A stretch of 5,658 nt of DNA from Acidobacteriaceae bacterium (GTDB lineage Bacteria; Acidobacteriota; Terriglobia; Terriglobales; Acidobacteriaceae): the NCBI GenBank assembly GCA_003135495.1, contig PLBX01000182.1, positions 1-5,658 on the forward strand, given 5' to 3'. Below are positions 1 to 5,396 of the stretch, piece after piece. Both the position numbers and the translations under genes were made by a program. How positions within the stretch are numbered: the stretch's first letter is position 1; each line of letters starts with the position of its first letter. The notes beneath the pieces are model-generated. The model ran no database searches. It saw only the letters and a list, made by a program, of their open reading frames with translations, and had not been told where the DNA came from.

Positions 1-503
1 ACGCAGTTCGAGATGATCACGTCGACGGAGTTGTCGGGGAGTGGGATATGCTCGATCTCTCCCTTCAGGAACTCGACGTTCGTTGCGCCCGCCCGGCGCT
101 TGTTCTCGTTCGCGAGCGCGAGCATCTCGTCGGTCATGTCGAGGCCATAGGCTTTGCCGCTTGGGCCGACACGACGCCCGGAAAGCAACACATCGATGCC
201 GCCGCCCGAACCGAGATCAAGCACGGTCTCACCGGCACTCAGCTTCGCGAGCGCCGTGGGATTGCCGCATCCGAGAGAGGCGAGCAATGCGTCCTCGGGA
301 ATCTGCTGGGCTTCGGAGGCGTCATAAAGATTTGCGGTGATGGGATCGCACGACAGGCCGCTGCTTAGCGCCGATCCACAGCAACTGCTGGCGCCGGTTT
401 TGTTGGTGACGCGCAGGGCGGCTTCTCCGTATTTCTCCTTGACGACTTCCTTGACCGTAGCAGGGACGATGGCAGGGGCGACTTCGACGTTGGCATCGGG
501 CAT
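1..503 (-). CDS. arsM: Arsenite S-adenosylmethionine methyltransferase ArsM (3' end cut by window edge)
   Basis: Cytoplasmic enzyme that methylates arsenite using SAM. The frame is open from ATG at 503 to the window edge (167 codons visible). The SAM-binding motif I reads VLDLGSGGGIDVLL at about residues 94-107, and the acidic end of strand 2 is GLDMTDEML at about 120-129. Cysteines sit where the ArsM family carries its As(III) ligands: C41, C42 and C52 in the N-terminal segment, C79 in SLGCGNP just before motif I, and C167 in IISNC, which in the family continues as NCVINL. Full-length family members are usually about 260-290 residues, so roughly the C-terminal 40% is missing; this is a window-edge effect, not a lesion. 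The start is supported by AGGAG 8 nt upstream. It follows arsR after 11 nt and almost certainly shares its transcript, so expression should be arsenite-inducible through ArsR. I translated this frame by hand from the reverse strand. Confidence 0.94.
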   Translation of the reverse strand, partial: MPDANVEVAPAIVPATVKEVVKEKYGEAALRVTNKTGASSCCGSALSSGLSCDPITANLYDASEAQQIPEDALLASLGCGNPTALAKLSAGETVLDLGSGGGIDVLLSGRRVGPSGKAYGLDMTDEMLALANENKRRAGATNVEFLKGEIEHIPLPDNSVDVIISNC

Positions 504-511
504 GGTGTTTT

Positions 512-516
512 CTCCT
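512..516 (-). promoter_or_regulatory. arsM Shine-Dalgarno site overlapping the arsR stop codon
   Basis: The reverse strand reads AAATAGGAGAAAACACCATG. AGGAG (516 to 512) lies 8 nt before the arsM ATG, and the arsR stop TAG (517 to 515) shares three bases with it. A ribosome ending arsR therefore stands on the arsM initiation site. This arrangement is typical of translational coupling; coupling itself is inferred. Confidence 0.8.
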
Positions 517-871
517 ATTTGCAGAACTGGATTAAATCTCTTGGCTTAAGGGCATTGTTTCGGGTGCAACATTCTGCGTAAAGAAATTGCAGAATTTCGC
601 GCAGGGCTTCGGTATTCGCGGTGTATCGCAGAAAAGTTCCCTTGCGCTCGACTCGCACCAGATCTTCATTTTTCAACTTGTCGAGGTGGTGGGAAAGGGT
701 GGAGTTGGGAATTTCCAGCTCGTCCTGGATCTCGCCTACTACCAATCCTTCTGGGTGCGCGGAAAGTAGCAGCCGCATGATGCGCAGCCGGGGCTCGGTG
801 CCCATGGCGGAGAACATGTCAGCGTAGCGGGCAACGCGTTCATTACTAAGTTGAAGATTAGTATCGCTCAC
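515..871 (-). CDS. arsR: ArsR/SmtB-family arsenite-responsive repressor
   Basis: Dimeric winged-helix repressor of 118 residues, a normal length for the family, expected to bind the operator at its own promoter and let go when As(III) binds. The core runs MFSAMGTEPRLRIMRLLL (about 19-36), then the recognition helix IPNSTLSHHLDKLKNEDLV (about 54-72) and the wing VRVERKGTFLRYTA (about 72-85). The helix that carries the CVC-type metal site in plasmid ArsR (here GLVVGEIQDEL, 42-52) has no cysteine. Instead the C-terminal helix has C101 and C102 (YAECCTRNN), and C117 is the penultimate residue. This fits the Acidithiobacillus-type ArsR, whose arsenic ligands are C-terminal cysteines. The start is GTG: an in-frame TAA lies upstream and no ATG occurs before residue 19, which is inside the conserved core. 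No Shine-Dalgarno sequence precedes the GTG. It is divergent from the radical SAM gene and overlaps the ribosome-binding site of arsM. Confidence 0.94.
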   Translation of the reverse strand: MSDTNLQLSNERVARYADMFSAMGTEPRLRIMRLLLSAHPEGLVVGEIQDELEIPNSTLSHHLDKLKNEDLVRVERKGTFLRYTANTEALREILQFLYAECCTRNNALKPRDLIQFCK

Positions 872-899
872 GATATTTCGATAATACTGGAAATATCGT
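870..899. promoter_or_regulatory. Probable ArsR operator (perfect 10-bp inverted repeat, 10-nt spacer)
   Basis: ACGATATTTC (870-879) and GAAATATCGT (890-899) are exact reverse complements around a 10-nt spacer. A 20-nt centre-to-centre spacing puts both half-sites on one DNA face, as expected for an ArsR dimer. On the arsR strand one arm lies in the -35/-10 spacer, the -10 box is in the operator spacer, and the other arm runs into the GTG start codon (871-869). Binding would therefore cover the core promoter and the transcription start. Assignment to ArsR comes from position and symmetry. Confidence 0.8.
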
Positions 900-909
900 T
901 ACAAGTCAA
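881..909 (-). promoter_or_regulatory. arsR-arsM promoter (sigma-70 type)
   Basis: Read on the reverse strand: -35 TTGACT (909-904, 5 of 6 matches to consensus), a 17-nt spacer, then -10 TATTAT (886-881, 5 of 6). The predicted transcription start is about 7 nt downstream, near 874, only about 3 nt before the GTG at 871. The arsR message would be leaderless or nearly so, which agrees with the lack of a ribosome-binding site there. Confidence 0.75.
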
Positions 910-981
910 TAATTGGTTTGGCCGGTTTGAAATTTTCTGATTTGGTGATAAGTTATAGGGCGAACATACGGCGAATATGGC

Positions 982-1983
982 ATGGCTTCCCTTCCCTTGT
1001 TCCAGGAAATTTCGACTCGTCCCAAACTGGTAGGCATCGCTCGAATTGCGGCTGACAGCGAATCACTGCGGGAGGGCCCCGATGTGGAATACTTCACGCT
1101 GGGCACGTGCTCGTTGCTGAGTCGAGTGGTGAGCGAACGCAGCCTGCCATTCACGTGGGCGATCAATCCTTATCGTGGTTGCGAATTTGCGTGCAAGTAC
1201 TGCTACGCTCGCTATACGCACGAGTTTATGGAGCTGCGGGACGGCGTTGATTTCGAGCGCAAGATTTTCGTGAAGCAACAGGCGGCGGGACTGCTCCGCT
1301 CGGAATTGAAAAAGGTGAAGCGAGGCGAGGAAATTGCGATTGGCACGGCTACGGACCCTTACCAGCCGGCGGAGCGACGATTTGAGATTACGCGAGCGAT
1401 TCTCGAGGAACTGGCGCGGCATTCTGGTTTAGAGATTGGCATTGTGACTAAGTCGAATATGGTTACGCGCGATGCCGATATCCTGCGAAAGCTTGGCGAA
1501 AACAATCACGTCTTTGTGAATGTGACGGTGACAACTGTGAATACCGAGTTGGCGCGCAAGTTGGAGCCGCGGGCGCCGCGTCCTGATCTGCGATTGGAGG
1601 CGGTCCGGCAACTCAATCTCGCCGGAATCGATGCAGGGGTGATCTGCGCTCCGGTTTTGCCAGAGATCACGGACCATCCACAGGATCTGGAGGCGCTGGT
1701 GAAAGCCGCCAAAGACGCGGGTGCAAAGTATATTTACGCGAATGCGCTTTTTTTGAAGCCGTGTTCCGCGACGATTTTTATGCCGTTCCTTGAAGAGCAT
1801 TTCCCGAGCTTAGTGGAGCGATACCGCACGCGCTATGCGGAACGGTCATTCCTGCCGAAAGGATACGCGAAACGGTTATCGCAACTGATGGCTGCCCTGC
1901 GGAAAAAACATGGATTCGAGAACGCGCACTCGCTGCGGAGCCGCGCAACGCACCCGGGCGTCGAGCAGATGGAATTGTTTTGA
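982..1983 (+). CDS. SplB-like radical SAM protein (COG1533 / PA0069-Rv2578c type), function unknown
   Basis: Predicted cytoplasmic 333-residue iron-sulfur enzyme that would cleave SAM to a 5'-deoxyadenosyl radical; its substrate is not known. The cluster motif is C67-x3-C71-x2-C74 inside INPYRGCEFACKYCYARYTH (61-80), a signature I recognise from this subgroup. The barrel continues with AIGTATDPYQPAERRFEITR (119-138), GIVTKSNMVTRD (153-164), VNVTVTTV (179-186) and GVICAPVLPEITD (219-231), ending in helices around YAERSFLPKGYAKRL (285-299). The group is related to spore photoproduct lyase, but occurs in non-sporulating bacteria, so a DNA-repair role should not be assumed. I chose the ATG at 982 because the N-terminus matches the family layout. 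There is no clear Shine-Dalgarno sequence, and another ATG at 977 is out of frame. The gene is divergent from arsR with 110 bp between starts. No convincing promoter was seen; TTGAAA at 927-932 is the best -35-like hexamer but lacks a good partner. Confidence 0.9.
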   Translation: MASLPLFQEISTRPKLVGIARIAADSESLREGPDVEYFTLGTCSLLSRVVSERSLPFTWAINPYRGCEFACKYCYARYTHEFMELRDGVDFERKIFVKQQAAGLLRSELKKVKRGEEIAIGTATDPYQPAERRFEITRAILEELARHSGLEIGIVTKSNMVTRDADILRKLGENNHVFVNVTVTTVNTELARKLEPRAPRPDLRLEAVRQLNLAGIDAGVICAPVLPEITDHPQDLEALVKAAKDAGAKYIYANALFLKPCSATIFMPFLEEHFPSLVERYRTRYAERSFLPKGYAKRLSQLMAALRKKHGFENAHSLRSRATHPGVEQMELF

Positions 1984-2009
1984 GGCGCTTTGCTAATTCC
2001 CTGCGGGCC

Positions 2010-2015
2010 TATAAT
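2010..2015 (+). promoter_or_regulatory. Candidate -10 box just upstream of the phosphatase gene
   Basis: A perfect TATAAT lies in the 42-nt gap after the radical SAM gene, 10 nt before the ATG at 2026. No good -35 is present: the hexamers at 15-18 nt spacing match the consensus poorly, and the best is TTGCTA at 1990 with only 14 nt. If used, transcription would begin near 2022 and leave a leader of about 4 nt. It could instead be a chance match within a two-gene operon. Confidence 0.4.
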
Positions 2016-2025
2016 GTGGGCTCGC

Positions 2026-3192
2026 ATGACAACCCTTCCACAAGCTGCTCCACCACGAACCGGCCCGAAAAGCGGAATCAAAAACTTTTGGCATCGGGTG
2101 AGCGAAGGGCTGGCGATGAACCAGCTATGGTCGCAATTTGTAAAGGACGCCCGTTCAAGCTACCGGCTGTATTCAGCGGGCTTTGATGATTTGCAGTTGG
2201 AGCGATCGCGAATACGGCGCGGCCGGCAAAAAGCTAAAGCGCTCTTCTGGGCGATTCTGGAAAAACTAACGCCAGCACGACGCGTGCTAGTCCTGCTTGG
2301 CCTGATTCTTCTCTTTCTTCCTTCAGGAGCATATTCTGACGCCGCCAATCGCGCCGGACATGTCGATATTCAAATATTCGACATGCATGTGTGGGGCGGG
2401 ATGTTGTTGTTTATTGTGTTGCTGCTGGAGTTGGCGGATCGAGTAGTAATGAAGCGCGACCTGGAGATTGCGAAAGATATTCAGACGTGGTTGTTGCCGG
2501 GCGCGCCTTTGCAACTTCCTGGATACAAAATCGCGTACGCGACGCGACCTGCGAATACTGTGGCCGGGGATTATTACGATGTAATCTTGCGGCCGGGAAA
2601 CTCCAGTGATCGTGAAGGGCGCGTTCTTTTTGTGGTGGCGGACGTGGCGGGAAAGAGCATCCCGGCTGCAATGCTGATGGCGACTTTTCAAGCCAGCCTG
2701 CGTACGTTGTCGACGAGCGGAGTTGCGCTCCCGGAATTGGTGGATGGCATAAATCGATATGCCTGTTCCAACAGCCAGGGTGGAGTTCGTTTTACAACTG
2801 CGTTCTTCGCCGAACTCGATCCGAAGACAGGCGACCTCTTGTATCTGAACGCGGGGCACAACGCTCCTATTCTGCGAAGGAAATCTGGCGCTGCAGAGCA
2901 CCTGGAGGCGGGAGGCATTCCGGTCGGCATTTTTGCGGAATCGCCCTACCGGTCAGGTAAAACCCGCCTGGAAAACGGCGACTGGCTGGTGATTTTCACG
3001 GATGGAGTGATTGAAGCTGTCAACGAGAAAGATGAAGAATACGGAGAAGCAGCTTTGATCCGGCTGGTCGATCGCGTGGCGGAGGGCACTCCTGATGAAA
3101 TGGTTCGCAGCCTGCTGGCGGAGTTAGACGGCTACGTTGGGAATACGCCGCAGCACGATGACATTACTTGTCTACTGCTTAAGAGAATTTAA
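2026..3192 (+). CDS. Membrane-anchored PP2C/SpoIIE (RsbU-type) serine/threonine phosphatase
   Basis: 388-residue phosphatase of the SpoIIE/RsbU group, which dephosphorylate anti-anti-sigma factors or similar STAS proteins in partner-switching pathways. Numbered from ATG 2026: a basic N-terminal segment (1-85), TM1 around 87-101 (VLVLLGLILLFLPSG), a loop of about 20 residues, TM2 around 123-139 (VWGGMLLFIVLLLELAD), then the linker DLEIAKDIQTWLLPGAPLQL (145-164) that leads into the catalytic domain in this family. Catalytic motifs are AGDYYDV (180-186), VADVAGKSIPAAML (204-217), NAGHNAPILRR (275-285), GDWLVIFTDGVIEA (318-331) and HDDITCLLLK (377-386). The metal-binding aspartates D182, D206, D326 and D379 all appear present. 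No PAS, GAF, HAMP or receiver domain is visible, so any signal must come through the short membrane module. The start is uncertain: TTG 1990 and ATG 2014 are in frame upstream, while ATG 2116 has the best Shine-Dalgarno (GAAGGG, 6 nt away) and would give 358 residues with both helices intact. It is convergent with the GT-C/TPR gene. No partner STAS or anti-sigma gene is in view. Confidence 0.91.
   Translation: MTTLPQAAPPRTGPKSGIKNFWHRVSEGLAMNQLWSQFVKDARSSYRLYSAGFDDLQLERSRIRRGRQKAKALFWAILEKLTPARRVLVLLGLILLFLPSGAYSDAANRAGHVDIQIFDMHVWGGMLLFIVLLLELADRVVMKRDLEIAKDIQTWLLPGAPLQLPGYKIAYATRPANTVAGDYYDVILRPGNSSDREGRVLFVVADVAGKSIPAAMLMATFQASLRTLSTSGVALPELVDGINRYACSNSQGGVRFTTAFFAELDPKTGDLLYLNAGHNAPILRRKSGAAEHLEAGGIPVGIFAESPYRSGKTRLENGDWLVIFTDGVIEAVNEKDEEYGEAALIRLVDRVAEGTPDEMVRSLLAELDGYVGNTPQHDDITCLLLKRI
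2359..2385. repeat. AT-rich imperfect palindrome inside the phosphatase gene
   Basis: CATGTCG (2359-2365) is the exact reverse complement of CGACATG (2379-2385). Between them ATATT (2366-2370) pairs with AATAT (2373-2377), leaving CA at the centre and one unpaired T at 2378. It encodes the loop between the two transmembrane helices (around HVDIQIFDM). No function is known; it may simply reflect the codons. Confidence 0.5.
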
Positions 3193-3242
3193 ATCTACGC
3201 TCAAGACAATTGAGTACGAGGAACTCCACTGCGCACCAAGCG

Positions 3243-5141
3243 CTAAATCGGCTTCAGTCCGGCGAAGGATAGGATTTGCCCAGCTGCGATTTCAGCCTGT
3301 CCTGGATCTTTCGAAATCTTAAGAACTTGGGCCCGGAAGGAATCGGCTTCGGCAACATGACCGGAGCGACGCAGGGCTTGCGCGAGGAGAAGTACATCCA
3401 CGTCGCTGGAATCGATTTGCGCCGCGTGCAAGAACTGAGTAGCCGCCAATTCATATTGGCGCTCACGCAGCGCCAGGACACCCGAGCCCATCAACGCCAG
3501 TGAATCTTTCGAGTTCGTTCTTAGCGCGTTCTTAAAGCTATCAGCGGCTTCGTCGTAGCGGTGTAGTTGGAGGTAGCCTTGACCGGCCTCACTCATAGCG
3601 GCGGCCCTGATTACAGGGTCAGCTGAAGAGCGCTCCGCTATATTGCATGCCTCGATCGCCTCTTGCGGATGGCCCACCTGTAATTCGTACAAGGCCAAGG
3701 CCAATATTTGATCAGGATAATAGTTGTGGAGCGCCATGGCGGCGCGGAATTCGACGATCGCCTCGTCGGATCTTCCCTGGTCGCGAAGAGCCAAAGCGAG
3801 ATTGTTGTGGGCCACATAATTTCGATCGGTGACTTTCAAGGTGTAGCGCCACAGAGTTTCGCTGTCATGCCAAAAGCCGAGCTGGCGATAGGTAAGACAT
3901 CCAAAAATGAGGAGCACGACGGTGGCAGCAGCGGCGGTCATTACTTTGGAAATCTTCTGCGCTTTGGGAATCTTCTGCTCGGCGACTAGATCGCGGAGCG
4001 TCCAGACGGCAGCTATGAACAGTCCGATGAAAGGGAGATAGGCGTAACGGTCAGCTATTGCCTGGTCACCAACCGCGACAATTCCGATCATCGGAACTAA
4101 CGTTCCCAGAAACCACAACCAGCCGAATAGCAAATAGCGGCGATTGCGGCAGTAAAGCGCGAGGGCCGAAAGCATAAGAAGCAGTGCCCCAGCTGCGGCC
4201 ACTTGTGCGGGCGGCAGGGTGTGCTCTGAAAGCGGATACATGGGGACGAGAGGAGACGGCCAAAAAGCCTTTCCGATATACCGCATGTAGGAGACGAATA
4301 CGTTCTCTACGCGGAGAGTGAGGGGAATTTCGGAGAGGGAGCGTACTGAGTTGCCGGCGCGCTGGGAGATCATGGTGACGACGGCATCGGCCGCGGCAAG
4401 CACAAACAGCGGCGATTTTTCCAATAACAGATATCGGAATGAACGTGGAGAGGCTGGTGCGAGCGGCACGGAAGATCTTGCGGCAGTAGATTCTGTCGCG
4501 GCAGATTTTGTTCCCATGCGTTGAAGGGGCCAATGGTCCCAGAGCAAAAGCACAAAAGGTAGGGTGATGATCTGGGGTTTCGCTAAAAGACCGAGGATAA
4601 AAAAGACGGTTACTAGCACGTAGAGAGAAGTTGCGCCTCGGCGCGCATAGCGATCATAAGCATGGAGGGCTAGCAGGAAAAACATCATGCTCAGAACATT
4701 TTTGCGCTCGGCGGCCCAGGCGATCGACTCCACATTGATTGGGTGCAGAGCAAATAGAGCGGCAACTGTAAAGCTTGGCCACGCAGAGCCGGTGGCTCTG
4801 CGCAACAGCAGGAACAGGAGCAAAACGTTAGCCGTGTGGAAAAGCAGACTGGTGTAGTGATGGCCGACTGGATTGAGGTGAAAGAGCTGGTAGTCGACAG
4901 CGTGCGATAGCCAGGTCAACGGGTGCCAGTTCCCTTGATAAAAGGTCGTGAATGACCACTTGACGGTGGCCCAGGTCAGTCCACTCTGGATGTGGAGATT
5001 CTTGCGGATATAGGCCAGGTCGTCAAAATCAACGAACTGATTGCGGACGATTGGGTTGTAAAAGAAAAGAGTGGTGGCGGCCAACAGCAAGCACAAGATG
5101 GCGCCGCGCTTTTCTCGAGGCTTTTGTGGCGACTCTGACAT
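3243..5141 (-). CDS. Polytopic GT-C-like glycosyltransferase with C-terminal TPR repeats (TMTC-like)
   Basis: 632-residue inner-membrane protein resembling TMTC-type protein O-mannosyltransferases and bacterial TPR membrane proteins; activity, donor and acceptor are inferred at best. Numbered from ATG 5141: TM1 about 13-29, then a first outer loop with DFDDLAYI (38-45), whose acidic cluster matches the catalytic acidic motif of GT-C enzymes. Conserved-looking blocks follow: NWHPLTWLSHAVDYQLF (71-87), HPINVESIAWAAERKNVLS (133-151) and GDQAIADRYAYLPFIGLF (358-375). I count about 11 hydrophobic segments up to residue 417. A Ser/Ala/Pro-rich loop lies at about 208-234. Four or five TPR units fill about 440-615, for example HNNLALALRDQGRSDEAIVE and GYLQLHRYDEAADSFKNAL. 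With a cytoplasmic N-terminus, 11 helices place the TPRs in the periplasm, as TMTC TPRs lie in the ER lumen. The frame extends upstream to GTG 5219, but that adds 26 residues unlike a family N-terminus. ATG 5141 lacks a clear Shine-Dalgarno. It is convergent with the phosphatase, with 50 bp between stops. Confidence 0.85.
   Translation of the reverse strand: MSESPQKPREKRGAILCLLLAATTLFFYNPIVRNQFVDFDDLAYIRKNLHIQSGLTWATVKWSFTTFYQGNWHPLTWLSHAVDYQLFHLNPVGHHYTSLLFHTANVLLLFLLLRRATGSAWPSFTVAALFALHPINVESIAWAAERKNVLSMMFFLLALHAYDRYARRGATSLYVLVTVFFILGLLAKPQIITLPFVLLLWDHWPLQRMGTKSAATESTAARSSVPLAPASPRSFRYLLLEKSPLFVLAAADAVVTMISQRAGNSVRSLSEIPLTLRVENVFVSYMRYIGKAFWPSPLVPMYPLSEHTLPPAQVAAAGALLLMLSALALYCRNRRYLLFGWLWFLGTLVPMIGIVAVGDQAIADRYAYLPFIGLFIAAVWTLRDLVAEQKIPKAQKISKVMTAAAATVVLLIFGCLTYRQLGFWHDSETLWRYTLKVTDRNYVAHNNLALALRDQGRSDEAIVEFRAAMALHNYYPDQILALALYELQVGHPQEAIEACNIAERSSADPVIRAAAMSEAGQGYLQLHRYDEAADSFKNALRTNSKDSLALMGSGVLALRERQYELAATQFLHAAQIDSSDVDVLLLAQALRRSGHVAEADSFRAQVLKISKDPGQAEIAAGQILSFAGLKPI
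3944..3979. repeat. 18-bp in-frame tandem duplication within the GT-C/TPR gene
   Basis: CTTTGGAAATCTTCTGCG (3944-3961) is followed directly by CTTTGGGAATCTTCTGCT (3962-3979), with 16 of 18 positions identical. On the coding strand this produces the consecutive hexapeptides QKIPKA and QKISKV. They form a basic linker between the last two hydrophobic segments. The period is a multiple of three, so the frame is kept. Confidence 0.8.
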
Positions 5142-5396
5142 GTCAATTTGTCGAGGCACTTCTTGGCTGAAAGCTAAAGAGTGAACCTTGCCGATAAGCG
5201 TCCACTCTGATGCCGACACTTATCACGATTCTAACGCGATGGTTATTGGAGAGACAGATGGGCCGCGGATGGAACAAATCGAGAGTAACCAGCGCGGCTG
5301 CTGCTCCCAGAGGAATTCGGGGCGGTCGGGGAAAGGTCAAGAGCTGCACCGCGTGGGGAACAGGGGATACACAGTGGGCACAGAGGTATGCGGCAA
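5142..5396. other. Intergenic region between the oxygenase and GT-C/TPR genes
   Basis: This 255-nt stretch has no convincing gene. It must hold the 3' end of the oxygenase transcript and probably the promoter of the GT-C/TPR gene, but I find no good -35/-10 pair on the minus strand and no GC-rich hairpin with a T-run. Two 6-bp inverted repeats (AGAGTG 5178-5183 with CACTCT 5203-5208; GATAAG 5193-5198 with CTTATC 5219-5224) are interleaved and near chance level. CACAG recurs at 5370 and 5379. Small open frames here have no recognisable product. Confidence 0.6.

Noticed and set aside
41..368. Two overlapping plus-strand open frames of about 100 codons
   Set aside because: Both are antisense to arsM, which shows a clear methyltransferase motif I and conserved cysteines; their translations are Arg-rich and without family features.
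1748..1754. Run of seven T residues as a programmed slippage site
   Set aside because: The radical SAM frame continues normally through it with conserved residues on both sides, and no overlapping downstream frame would benefit.
982..1983. Calling the radical SAM gene spore photoproduct lyase or an arsenosugar radical SAM enzyme
   Set aside because: Motifs fit the PA0069/Rv2578c-like subgroup of COG1533 found in non-sporulating bacteria; proximity to arsR is not evidence of an arsenic substrate.
1990..2025. TTG 1990 or ATG 2014 as the phosphatase start
   Set aside because: TTG 1990 is 6 nt after the previous stop with no Shine-Dalgarno, and both codons lie before or within the candidate -10 box; ATG 2026 or 2116 is more plausible.
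2323..2901. Open frame of 192 codons on the minus strand
   Set aside because: It lies wholly antisense to the phosphatase, whose catalytic motifs are unmistakable; its translation is Arg/Gln/Ser-rich with no recognisable domain.
3200..3214. CTCAA-gacaa-TTGAG hairpin between the convergent genes as a terminator
   Set aside because: The stem is only 5 bp, AT-containing and not followed by a T-run on either strand; the nearby GCGC-5 nt-GCGC stem (3231-3243) is equally weak.
4066..4533. Minus-strand open frame of 155 codons
   Set aside because: It is a different reading frame inside the GT-C/TPR gene; the encoded sequence is basic and non-hydrophobic, while the main frame gives clear membrane helices.
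5142..5219. Upstream extension of the GT-C/TPR gene to GTG 5219
   Set aside because: The added 26 residues include no signal or family feature, GTG has no ribosome-binding site, and ATG 5141 puts a short basic N-terminus before the first membrane helix as expected.
5178..5224. Interleaved 6-bp inverted repeats as an operator
   Set aside because: Arms are short, spacers are 19-20 nt, they do not extend, and no promoter is seen nearby; such pairs are expected by chance.
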